Virus record (IMG/VR): IMGVR_UViG_3300030118_003168 | Coordinates: 1-64,000 of that record | From: a virus | Strand: one strand, 5' to 3' | DNA: 64,000 bases | In this document: positions 6,586-12,661 of the stretch, piece after piece | Layout: every line of letters begins with the position of its first letter | Numbering within the stretch: the first letter of the stretch is position 1 | Program-made: the position numbers and the translations under genes | Notes under the pieces: model-generated | Seen by the model: only the letters and a program-made list of their open reading frames with translations | What the model was told of the DNA's origin: nothing | Database searches by the model: none

Positions 6586-6958
6586 CTGTCGGAAGTCATG
6601 AGCCGACAGGGATTGACTGAATACCCTCAAGGTCGGGGGTAAAGTGCTTGTTTTCGTGTGGTGCGACATATGAACACCTAATGCCCGTATGGGTGAGGGT
6701 TTTCCTCTATGAAAGTGATTAAGGCTCAAAAGGCGCATTCTTACCAAGAATGTTCATAAACAAGGCAGATAGGCTCTTAAGATATAAGAGCGACCTAAAG
6801 TGAGTGCGACCCAATCGTATCTATCTTAGTGATACTCAATTCACTATCCCACCCTTTTTACTCCATTTATGCCCTTAAGCGAAGAGAAAGCGATGATAGA
6901 GGCTGAAAAAGGCACATATGTATAAAAATATCAATTACCATCAAGATACTTCCCTGTG
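6586..6958 (+). ncRNA. Probable structured viral RNA transcribed from element copy 2
   Basis: This 370-base stretch has no good reading frame yet follows the promoter element and a TATA-like box. The expected start, 37-38 bases after CTTTG as in other units, falls at about 6586. CTGTCGG (6586-6592) there pairs with CCGACAG (6603-6609). The same CCGAC can instead pair with GTCGG at 6632-6636 around an AGGG/CCCT stem, so two hairpins are mutually exclusive. Further stems are CATTCTT/AAGAATG (6736-6752) and GCTCTTA/TAAGAGC (6773-6791). A C/G hairpin at 6960-6971 may end it. The ends and the function are inferred. Confidence 0.5.
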
Positions 6959-6959
6959 C

Positions 6960-6971
6960 CCCCTTTTGGGG
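6960..6971 (+). terminator. GC hairpin before element copy 3
   Basis: CCCC-TTTT-GGGG is followed by TTT and lies eight bases before the CAAAG box of copy 3, the same arrangement as after the protein genes of the array. It is the likely 3' end of the preceding non-coding RNA. Confidence 0.45.
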
Positions 6972-6978
6972 TTTAATG

Positions 6979-7010
6979 CAAAGCAACACCATATGGTTTT
7001 AGAATCTTTG
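6979..7010 (+). promoter_or_regulatory. Repeated promoter element, copy 3
   Basis: CAAAG (6979-6983), CCATATGG (6989-6996) and CTTTG (7006-7010) are present. GGTTTTA (6995-7001) pairs with TAAAACC (7015-7021) around CTTTG. CCTATATC follows and the ATG comes 37 bases after CTTTG, with no ribosome site: a leaderless promoter layout. Confidence 0.65.
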
Positions 7011-7047
7011 ATGATAAAACCCTATATCTCACCAATTACCGTTTATC

Positions 7048-7326
7048 ATGTGCAAAGATTGTGTAAGAGCATTGAATACTATTAGCAACGGAATGTCCAA
7101 GTTTCTCCGAGATGGTTTTGAAACCGCTATCATGCGAGATATGTCTCCCGAAATGAATGATGAGGAAGGAATGTTCCATTTGTTCATTTACGAATTGGTT
7201 GCAGAAACAGCGAAGCATGTCATTGATATGACCGTTATGGAGGAATTGACCTCTAAATTAATGGATTCTCTCATGGAGGCCGCTATTGATTCCGAATTAC
7301 GCAGATTCCAAGATAAGCATGCTTGA
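7048..7326 (+). CDS. Unknown helical protein, 92 aa
   Basis: MCKDCVRALNTISNGMSKFL opens with a CxxC pair, but there is no second pair, so a zinc site would need a partner or dimer. The rest is acidic, methionine-rich and almost entirely helical (EELTSKLMDSLMEAAIDSEL). There is no ribosome site; a TATA-like CCTATATC lies 21-28 bases before the ATG, so the mRNA is probably leaderless. No family recognised. Confidence 0.65.
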   Translation: MCKDCVRALNTISNGMSKFLRDGFETAIMRDMSPEMNDEEGMFHLFIYELVAETAKHVIDMTVMEELTSKLMDSLMEAAIDSELRRFQDKHA

Positions 7327-7334
7327 ATCCCTTT

Positions 7335-7365
7335 GGCGAGGTTTTTCCCTCATTTTTCCCTCGCC
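7335..7365 (+). terminator. Hairpin with T-rich loop after the 7048 gene
   Basis: GGCGAGG (7335-7341) pairs with CCTCGCC (7359-7365) around a loop with two runs of five T. T runs alone can end archaeal transcription. Confidence 0.45.
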
Positions 7366-7375
7366 ATCGGGTTAT

Positions 7376-7406
7376 CAAAGCAAACCATATGGTTGTAAAT
7401 ACTTTG
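7376..7406 (+). promoter_or_regulatory. Repeated promoter element, copy 4
   Basis: CAAAG (7376-7380), CCATATGG (7385-7392) and CTTTG (7402-7406) are present. GGTTGTAAA (7391-7399) pairs with TTTACAACC (7409-7417) with CTTTG in the loop. The gene that follows starts 84 bases later and, unlike its neighbours, has a ribosome site. A CTTCAAG/CTTGAAG hairpin lies in its leader near 7448-7467. Confidence 0.65.
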
Positions 7407-7490
7407 GGTTTACAACCTTATGAATCATTAAATCCCAATATACGCTTCAAGGGGCGAAAGACTTGAAGAACACAACAGGAGGAATATATT

Positions 7491-8030
7491 ATGAAGATTA
7501 AGAACTGGAACATGAATACAAGCAAGGTTCGGGCATGGGCTGAAAACCAACCCGAATCGGATAACTTACAGGCTGTCCTACTTTCTCTCACATTGGGAGA
7601 TAATGCGGCAACTGATGAACTAAGAAGCACTTATTGGACTGCAATTCGTTCAATTGGCAGCACTATGCCTAATTTTCCGAAGGCTCGTCGTGGGAGAGAA
7701 TCAACGCTTACCGACAATCAAGAAATTGTATTGGCGACTGTGGAGGAAAAAGTAGCGGCTGCTTATGCATCAATCCCTACTGAATACCATGACATTCTAT
7801 TGTCTGTAATCGTCCCACACGGGCGAACTGGTGGAGTTTACGCCAGTATTGATGATATGGTCGCAAATTACAAGAAACAAGCACATAACTACATTATGCA
7901 GTCATTGAAAGACGGTAGAGTGGCTTTGACTGATGAAGGCGAATTTGACCTTGATAAGTCAGGTATGCTACAAATCACCCCTCGTCCAACTAAAGACGAG
8001 GATTCCGAAGGAGGTTCGGAAGACGAGTGA
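7491..8030 (+). CDS. Member 2 of a three-copy viral protein family, 179 aa
   Basis: The protein shares blocks DELRSTYWTAIRSIGS, NFPKARRGRES and PHGRTGGVYASID with the product of 9387-9893, and more weakly with the leftward gene 4446-4913. The core is followed by an acidic tail (TKDEDSEGGSEDE), typical of single-stranded DNA-binding or DNA-mimic proteins, but I cannot assign it. AGGAGG lies before the ATG, so translation is SD-driven rather than leaderless. Three retained copies in separate units suggest an important, dose-dependent or diversifying role. Confidence 0.75.
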   Translation: MKIKNWNMNTSKVRAWAENQPESDNLQAVLLSLTLGDNAATDELRSTYWTAIRSIGSTMPNFPKARRGRESTLTDNQEIVLATVEEKVAAAYASIPTEYHDILLSVIVPHGRTGGVYASIDDMVANYKKQAHNYIMQSLKDGRVALTDEGEFDLDKSGMLQITPRPTKDEDSEGGSEDE

Positions 8031-8056
8031 TTCGGCAAGGATTTCGCCCCTTGTCG

Positions 8057-8068
8057 CCCCTTGCGGGG
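8057..8068 (+). terminator. GC hairpin after the 7491 gene
   Basis: CCCC-TTGC-GGGG is followed by GG and TTT, nine bases before the CAAAG box of element copy 5. Confidence 0.5.
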
Positions 8069-8076
8069 GGTTTACA

Positions 8077-8104
8077 CAAAGTAAAACCATATGGTAGGGC
8101 TTTG
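8077..8104 (+). promoter_or_regulatory. Repeated promoter element, copy 5
   Basis: CAAAG (8077-8081), CCATATGG (8087-8094) and CTTTG (8100-8104) are present. GGTAG (8093-8097) pairs with CTACC (8107-8111) around CTTTG. ATATATC follows, and the ATG comes 38 bases after CTTTG without a ribosome site. Confidence 0.65.
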
Positions 8105-8142
8105 TTCTACCTTACGATATATCACCGATTTTAACGGTTATC

Positions 8143-8427
8143 ATGCGAAAGATTACAGAAGACGCAATAAGAGCATTTAGAAACAGACAAGAATTTAAGC
8201 GAGGAAATACTGAAGTTAGGGTTTTTGGGCATCTTTGCCAACTTCGCCTTCATGGAAATGTTATCGCTGAAGATAAAGACGGAGAATTGTGGATTACATC
8301 GGCAGGTTGGGAATCAAACACTACAAAAGAGAGACTTAACGGTTTACCTACTGTTTCAATCCATCAAAAGGATTACCAATGGTATTTAAACGGTAATGTA
8401 TGGGATGGGGAATGGATATTAATTTAA
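8143..8427 (+). CDS. Conserved phage protein (AGWxSxTTKERLN family), 94 aa
   Basis: The protein contains AFRNRQEFKRGNTEVRV, RLHGNVIAE, LWITSAGWESNTTKERLNGL and WYLNGNVWDGEWI. From memory this is a small family widespread in phages of many hosts (RLHGNxIA... AGWxTxTTxxRLN), always annotated as hypothetical. Only the family resemblance, not a function, can be stated. It is leaderless, with a TATA-like box 25 bases before the ATG. A possible overlapping small gene follows at 8412. Confidence 0.7.
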   Translation: MRKITEDAIRAFRNRQEFKRGNTEVRVFGHLCQLRLHGNVIAEDKDGELWITSAGWESNTTKERLNGLPTVSIHQKDYQWYLNGNVWDGEWILI

Positions 8428-8567
8428 GGAATACTGTGGAGAGCGTTTTTGATTGTTTTCGCTCAGGTAATGGAGCCACGCATAGGGTAAATGTGCAAAT
8501 AGCCGAAATAAAAAACAATCCCCGCCTTTGGGTAAAGACAAAGCAATACCATATGGTTGCACTTTGA
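8412..8567 (+). CDS. Possible small protein, 51 aa, overlapping promoter element copy 6
   Basis: An ATG at 8412, inside the end of the previous gene, opens MDINLRNTVESVFDCFRSGN and continues through the CCATATGG element (QYHMVAL) to a TGA inside CTTTGA. Its composition looks protein-like, and it fills an otherwise empty gap that lacks a terminator hairpin next to the upstream gene. Its FRSGN...VNV...LW pattern loosely echoes the N-terminal half of the upstream protein, so it may be a truncated relative. It could also be chance. Confidence 0.35.
   Translation: MDINLRNTVESVFDCFRSGNGATHRVNVQIAEIKNNPRLWVKTKQYHMVAL
8539..8566 (+). promoter_or_regulatory. Repeated promoter element, copy 6
   Basis: CAAAG (8539-8543), CCATATGG (8549-8556) and CTTTG (8562-8566) are present. 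GGTTGC (8555-8560) pairs with GCAACC (8568-8573). TATACATA follows and the ATG lies 37 bases after CTTTG, leaderless. Confidence 0.65.
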
Positions 8568-8603
8568 GCAACCCTATACATACTACTCATTTAATCGTAT
8601 ATC

Positions 8604-8924
8604 ATGGCTAACCAATACAATGTTGCACTTTGCGCTGGACGACACGAAATTAAGACAAATGGGGGAGTTAGTGTCCCTAATGCTATTTATGAGCATATTC
8701 AGAACCCTATGGATTTTGATTTCCTAGAAGGTCGTGCTAGTGATTTTATATATCATTTGGAAGATAATAATGTTGAGATTCTAAATCTCTACATTACTGG
8801 TTTAACTCCAGCATTAACCTCATTTTTGGCATTAGCAAGCAATTGGGAGGGAAAAATTACATTGTGGCACTTTGACCGTGATTCTTTCACTTATATGCCT
8901 CAATACTTTCAAAACTGGATGTAA
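8604..8924 (+). CDS. Unknown protein, 106 aa
   Basis: MANQYNVALCAGRHEIKTNG leads into an alpha/beta-looking protein (SDFIYHLEDNNVEILNLYITGLTPALTSFLALASNW). From memory, the opening and the VxLYVTGLTxALxxxL-type block recall small hypothetical proteins of other phages, but I cannot name a family. No ribosome site is present; the TATA-like TATACATA is 26-33 bases before the ATG. Confidence 0.65.
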   Translation: MANQYNVALCAGRHEIKTNGGVSVPNAIYEHIQNPMDFDFLEGRASDFIYHLEDNNVEILNLYITGLTPALTSFLALASNWEGKITLWHFDRDSFTYMPQYFQNWM

Positions 8925-8928
8925 TCCG

Positions 8929-8940
8929 CCCCTTCGGGGG
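8929..8940 (+). terminator. GC tetraloop hairpin after the 8604 gene
   Basis: CCCC-TTCG-GGGG starts four bases after the stop codon. UUCG is an unusually stable loop. It is the same arrangement as after the other array genes. Confidence 0.5.
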
Positions 8941-8946
8941 TATTAC

Positions 8947-8969
8947 CAAAGATACTACCATATGCTTTG
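8947..8969 (+). promoter_or_regulatory. Repeated promoter element, copy 7 (compact)
   Basis: CAAAG (8947-8951), CCATATG (8958-8964) and CTTTG (8965-8969) are present with no spacer between the last two. The ATG chosen for the next gene lies exactly 37 bases after CTTTG, as in copies 3 and 6. No clear TATA box is seen. Confidence 0.55.
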
Positions 8970-9006
8970 TAAGAGAGTGGTTAAGCGACGGATTCGGCCT
9001 ATTACC

Positions 9007-9249
9007 ATGCGAGCAACCCTAACAAGCGATTTATTCCACAAAGGAAGCGAGAAACTGGTTATCAAGACCTGTGCCGAGATGTTGAACTATATGCCCCAAA
9101 TTTACGGGTTTATCAAAGATATCGGGGTTGAAGCCAAATTGACCTCAAATATGTATGATGCCAGCATTGTCATTCGTGGCGAGACACTTATGCCAAACAT
9201 TGACAAAATCGTCAGATTCATTGAAAGTCATGGCTGGCAAAAGAATTAG
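9007..9249 (+). CDS. Unknown protein, 80 aa
   Basis: I place the start at ATG 9007 (MRATLTSDLFHKGSEKLVIK) because it is 37 bases from CTTTG, the spacing used by its neighbours. Longer readings begin inside the promoter element and add an arginine-rich stretch that looks non-coding. The protein is small and alpha/beta in pattern (EKLVIKTCAEML..., then EAKLTSNMYDASIVIRGE). No family recognised. Confidence 0.6.
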   Translation: MRATLTSDLFHKGSEKLVIKTCAEMLNYMPQIYGFIKDIGVEAKLTSNMYDASIVIRGETLMPNIDKIVRFIESHGWQKN

Positions 9250-9260
9250 GGCTTGCGCCC
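9249..9260 (+). terminator. GC hairpin overlapping the stop of the 9007 gene
   Basis: GGGC-TTGC-GCCC begins on the last base of the stop codon and lies seven bases before element copy 8. Confidence 0.45.
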
Positions 9261-9267
9261 GCCTTTA

Positions 9268-9293
9268 CAAAGCATATGGTTGTAATCGCTTTG
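9268..9293 (+). promoter_or_regulatory. Repeated promoter element, copy 8
   Basis: CAAAG (9268-9272) abuts CATATGG (9273-9279), with CTTTG at 9289-9293. GGTTGTAAT (9278-9286) pairs over nine bases with ATTACAACC (9304-9312). Like copy 4 it precedes a member of the three-copy family and has a long leader with a ribosome site. Confidence 0.6.
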
Positions 9294-9386
9294 CGCTTGT
9301 GTAATTACAACCTTATCCGTCATTTGGTTGGTATTAGTGCTTCGGAAGGCATTGAGGCAGATTTCCCCTTATTGGAGGTAATTATT

Positions 9387-9893
9387 ATGAATGAAAAGAA
9401 TTGGATAAAAAACACAAGTGAAGTCAGTCTATGGCTTGAAAAGGAAGATAGAGGTGATAATGGCAAGGCTATTGAATTGTCTATTATGCTCGGAAACAAC
9501 AGTAATGACGACGATATGCGTTCAACCTATTGGACGGCTATTAGGTCTATTGGGAGCGTTTATGCGGATTTCCCAAAAGCCCGTCGAGGTCGAGAATCTG
9601 CTTTGCCCGACGAAGTGGAGCAAAATGCGATTTCTGTGAAGAATGCGGTTTACGCTGCCTTTGCGGGTATTTCTAACCAAGATGTCGTTTTGGCTGCGGT
9701 TTTGCCACATGGTAGAACTGGCGGTGCTTATGCTGATATTGACGCATTGGCTACCCATTACGCCAAGCAAGCGTATAATGCGCTTGTAAAGGGCTACAAA
9801 GAAGGTCGTTGGGATGGTTCTATGAACGGTGAAATCCCGACAATGACCCCACCTGCTGTTAAATCAGCCGAAGGAGGTCAAGAGGAAGAATGA
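9387..9893 (+). CDS. Member 3 of a three-copy viral protein family, 168 aa
   Basis: GGAGG lies before ATG 9387 (MNEKNWIKNTSEVSLWLEKE), so I reject earlier in-frame starts that read through the promoter element. The protein is a clear paralog of the 7491 product: MRSTYWTAIRSIGS, DFPKARRGRES, LPHGRTGGAYADID and YKEGRWDGS. It ends with an acidic tail (SAEGGQEEE). The leader contains TGCTTCGGAAGGCA, a possible small hairpin. Function unknown. Confidence 0.75.
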   Translation: MNEKNWIKNTSEVSLWLEKEDRGDNGKAIELSIMLGNNSNDDDMRSTYWTAIRSIGSVYADFPKARRGRESALPDEVEQNAISVKNAVYAAFAGISNQDVVLAAVLPHGRTGGAYADIDALATHYAKQAYNALVKGYKEGRWDGSMNGEIPTMTPPAVKSAEGGQEEE

Positions 9894-9913
9894 TGCGGAA
9901 ATGCCTTCCGTCG

Positions 9914-9927
9914 CCCCCTTCGGGGGG
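9914..9927 (+). terminator. GC tetraloop hairpin after the 9387 gene
   Basis: CCCCC-TTCG-GGGGG followed by GTTT is the strongest of the array hairpins and precedes element copy 9. Confidence 0.55.
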
Positions 9928-9942
9928 TTTCCTCTACGATGG

Positions 9943-9960
9943 CAAAGCCAAACCATATGG
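9943..9960 (+). promoter_or_regulatory. Repeated element, copy 9 (no gene behind it)
   Basis: CAAAG (9943-9947) and CCATATGG (9953-9960) are present, followed by TTGTTGTAATG and then TATATATAG rather than CTTTG. No reading frame starts at the expected distance. Confidence 0.5.
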
Positions 9961-10333
9961 TTGTTGTAATGTATATATAGACTATATATGGTTCATTATA
10001 GACGCTAAATGGATTATTTAGGGATGTATGACTCGGAACATAACATTTAACAGTTGCGTGATGCGTTCTATAGAAATCTATTCAAATAGCGCATATAATT
10101 CTATTCGATGAAATAAATCTATATATATTGCAATTTATCTCAATAGACTATATACAACCATATGGCTTTGTTTCAAATTTTTTATTTTTGTTCATTTAAA
10201 TGAATAAGCATTAATTAATCAATTTTAAACCAAAAAGCATTTATTCCACTACTTTAAAACATTAATTAGTTTAGATTAAAGGTTATTCCGAGCATATTAT
10301 ATGCTATGACTTCCACCCATTAAGTGATACAGT
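9961..10333. other. AT-rich non-coding region between inverted element copies
   Basis: No gene is seen in these 373 bases. ATAGACTATATA occurs twice (near 9976 and 10143), each next to an element copy, and several TATA-like runs are present. Copy 10 lies here in the opposite orientation to copy 9, so the stretch 9943-10170 is bounded by inverted repeats. It may hold promoters for both directions or a second origin-like site. Confidence 0.35.
10158..10170 (-). promoter_or_regulatory. Repeated element, copy 10 (inverted)
   Basis: Read on the minus strand it is CAAAG directly followed by CCATATGG, TTGTATATAG. It is the only copy in this orientation and has no leftward gene downstream of it. Confidence 0.45.
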
Positions 10334-10564
10334 ATGTCTGCCGAGAAACAGGCATTAACTTATTTAGATGAGATATTCACCATAATACGAGAAACCCTTG
10401 AAGATGCTAAACAAAACAGAAAAGATGCTAGACAACTTACTAATTCAGAAGAAAAGGCTTTACAAGAAATATTAAAGAAGATTAAACTAATATCAAAGAA
10501 TTTAGACGATTATCTTAAACAGTTTAGAATACAAACTTCATTATACGATTTTAAAGAAGATTAA
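10334..10564 (+). CDS. Small coiled-coil protein, 76 aa
   Basis: MSAEKQALTYLDEIFTIIRE is followed by a charged helix rich in K, E and L with heptad-like spacing (ALQEILKKIKLISKNLDDYL). GTGATACAGT before the ATG serves as a ribosome site. It stands alone between AT-rich stretches, upstream of the late operon. No family recognised. Confidence 0.6.
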   Translation: MSAEKQALTYLDEIFTIIRETLEDAKQNRKDARQLTNSEEKALQEILKKIKLISKNLDDYLKQFRIQTSLYDFKED

Positions 10565-10718
10565 ATATACTTATTTAAACTATTATAATTAAACTATATG
10601 TTTTTATTCTGGGAATATAAATCTATATAAAAAAATAAAAACGCAAGTGCCAAATAAATTCCGCCACAAAATTTTGAGATTTTTTTTATTATAACGAATT
10701 AACAGGAAAAGGATTAAT
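10565..10718 (+). promoter_or_regulatory. Probable late-operon promoter region
   Basis: This AT-rich gap precedes about 53 kb of uninterrupted rightward genes. It contains TATATAAAAAAATAAAAA, a possible TATA box, and a CAAAATTTTG dyad followed by eight T, which could end the previous transcript. TTTATTATAACG lies closer to the first gene and is an alternative TATA box. Confidence 0.4.
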
Positions 10719-12026
10719 ATGGAAGATTGGCAAAAAGATATTATGGATGCAATTGAATCAGGTAGATGGCAAGCCGAAGATTTAAGCGATATTGCTGTTC
10801 CAAGAGCAAAAGTAAAATCTATTCCTGTTAATGATATGGAGTTTATTCTTGATATTGTGTATTTTGCCGCTAGAGAATTAAGAGGAAAGAAATTAACTCC
10901 TGAACATAAAGAATTACTTGATGAATATGATGATGTTCTAAGAAATCAAGGAATGAAGGGTTTTCACGATGCTAATGTTCAAACTCACGCTTTTAATAGA
11001 GATGAAGATACTGATGCAAGAGATGAAAAATACTATCCAAATGACCCATTACACTATGAATCAAAAAGACCCGATGTTTTTAAAAAAAGTTGGACTGATA
11101 TTCTAAAAACACCTTATCCTAATCATATGTTAAATAGAAAGGCAAGGGGCGGAAGAAGAATTAGAAGGGGAACTGGAAGGGGCGGTTTATTCAAATATAA
11201 CGAAATTGATGAAATATTAGAAGCCCGTGTTACTCCTTTAATTGATGCTCGCTATGAACAAGAAATTGAGAAGAAAACTCGTCAAAGTATTAGAGAAGCA
11301 AAAAAGCGTCTTAAAGAAAGTAATAAAGAGTTTACTGATATTTTAAAGGACTATATTACTCGTAAGGTTAGAAAGGTTTTACTTAAGCAGAAAGAAAACA
11401 ATTTATACGCTACTGCATATGGAGATTATGCAAAAAGCGGTATGGGCTTCAAAAGTGCAGGAAAGTGGTTCGCTGGAGGATTAAGTGCATTAGGCTATAA
11501 TCCCGAAGATGAACAACAAATGAGTTATGTTTTGAGAAGAGTTCACGGAATTGCTAGACAATACTTCAATGATTGGAAATCTAAGAAAGAAAAAGAAGAA
11601 GAAGAATCAGACGAAGAAGAAGGTGATGAATTGGTTAAATCATGGATTAATATAATTAAGAAAGAATCTTGGTATGATAAACAAGTTAAGCAGCAAATAG
11701 ACGCAAAAAAGCAAGAGCGTCAAGCCCATGTTAAAAAGCACCCATTTACTAAAGATTACCGATATGGCCGTTGTCAGGCAAATGATGGAACAGGCTGTAT
11801 TAGAAATCTACAAAGTCCTGAAAGAAGGTCATATGCTGGTTCAAAACCCGATGGTAGAACTTGCATGTATTGTGAGGATGACCATTACAAATACGGTGAT
11901 GTTCCTAAAGAAATTTGGAGTTCTGAACAATGGAAAAAGGGCGACAAAGAAACAAGAAGCAAGATGTTGGATAAATATGTTAAAAGAAATCCAAGATACG
12001 ATATGCGAAACTTTGAACCATTTTGA
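10719..12026 (+). CDS. Multi-tag basic protein with C-terminal cysteine cluster, 435 aa
   Basis: This first late gene encodes an unknown protein with three peptides resembling the genome's W-tag: MEDWQKDIMDAI at the start, SWTDILKT at residues 124-131 and SWINIIKK around W309. After the second comes an Arg/Gly-rich stretch (KARGGRRIRRGTGRGG) that probably binds nucleic acid. The tail has a cysteine group (GRCQANDGTGC, TCMYC at about 347-385), a likely zinc site. The internal tags suggest several modules joined end to end, perhaps cut apart by the prohead protease. That is inference. Confidence 0.65.
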   Translation: MEDWQKDIMDAIESGRWQAEDLSDIAVPRAKVKSIPVNDMEFILDIVYFAARELRGKKLTPEHKELLDEYDDVLRNQGMKGFHDANVQTHAFNRDEDTDARDEKYYPNDPLHYESKRPDVFKKSWTDILKTPYPNHMLNRKARGGRRIRRGTGRGGLFKYNEIDEILEARVTPLIDARYEQEIEKKTRQSIREAKKRLKESNKEFTDILKDYITRKVRKVLLKQKENNLYATAYGDYAKSGMGFKSAGKWFAGGLSALGYNPEDEQQMSYVLRRVHGIARQYFNDWKSKKEKEEEESDEEEGDELVKSWINIIKKESWYDKQVKQQIDAKKQERQAHVKKHPFTKDYRYGRCQANDGTGCIRNLQSPERRSYAGSKPDGRTCMYCEDDHYKYGDVPKEIWSSEQWKKGDKETRSKMLDKYVKRNPRYDMRNFEPF

Positions 12027-12034
12027 GGGATATT

Positions 12035-12142
12035 ATGACAAGGTGTAAATTATTAGATGCGTGGCTCGATGTTCAATCAAAGAAGATTGATGAAAAAGAA
12101 AAGAAAACAGGAAAGGATATTATAGCAGGTGTTTTGAAATGA
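12035..12142 (+). CDS. Very small protein, 35 aa
   Basis: ATG 12035 opens MTRCKLLDAWLDVQSKKIDE and ends at a TGA that overlaps the next gene start by four bases (12139-12142). GAGGGATATT upstream is a weak ribosome site. It fills the only gap between two late genes, and the ATGA junction is the standard coupling in this operon. Unknown function. Confidence 0.5.
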   Translation: MTRCKLLDAWLDVQSKKIDEKEKKTGKDIIAGVLK

Positions 12143-12513
12143 ATTGGCAGAATATTTTAAAGAATGACGAAAGAGAAGACTTAGAAATTAAGTTAGAACA
12201 ATTAGTTGAAGATTGGGGAAGAAACCAAGATATTAGCGACTTTGAATACTTTGCTGATAGAAACGGCCCAAATCTTGATGGAGTTGAAATTGATGTTACT
12301 TTTGAAGATATGTATGAAGGTGAAGAAGATTTATCCCAAGAAGAAAAATTGGAAGAAGATGTTGGTTATTACCGAATAGATTTCCGTAGCGGAGGATATG
12401 AAGAATTTGCTATGGGTGATTACACTTACAATAATGGATTTGAAATGCATGAATTTAATCCTGAAAAATTAGACATTAACGAATTAAAAGCAGCCGTGAG
12501 GGGATTACAATGA
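12139..12513 (+). CDS. W-tagged late protein, 124 aa, acidic
   Basis: It starts with the tag MNWQNILKND and continues as a very acidic protein (MYEGEEDLSQEEKLEEDVGYY). From memory, the middle resembles small acidic proteins of unknown function; no catalytic motif is visible. It overlaps both neighbours by ATGA. If the tag is a capsid-targeting signal, this would be an internal head protein. Confidence 0.65.
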   Translation: MNWQNILKNDEREDLEIKLEQLVEDWGRNQDISDFEYFADRNGPNLDGVEIDVTFEDMYEGEEDLSQEEKLEEDVGYYRIDFRSGGYEEFAMGDYTYNNGFEMHEFNPEKLDINELKAAVRGLQ

Positions 12514-12659
12514 GTTGGAGAGATATAGTAAGAAAGAACAAACCAGATTTTTTGGATTTAGATAAAGATGGCGATAAGAAAGAGCCGATGAAAGAAGCGG
12601 CTAAAGATGCTAAAAAGAAGAAACCTAAATCTAAAAATCCGTTTACAAGGAAGGATTGA
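12510..12659 (+). CDS. W-tagged small protein with EF-hand-like loop, 49 aa
   Basis: MSWRDIVRKNKPDFLDLDKD begins with the tag. It is followed by DLDKDGDKKEPMKEAAKDAK, which has the D-x-D-x-D-G-D-x-x-E spacing of a calcium-binding EF-hand/dockerin loop, and then a lysine-rich tail (KSKNPFTRKD). From memory, DLDGDGDKKEPM-like peptides recur in phage structural proteins. It overlaps the previous gene by ATGA and ends three bases before the next ATG. It is probably an internal DNA-associated protein. Confidence 0.65.
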   Translation: MSWRDIVRKNKPDFLDLDKDGDKKEPMKEAAKDAKKKKPKSKNPFTRKD

Positions 12660-12661
12660 AA

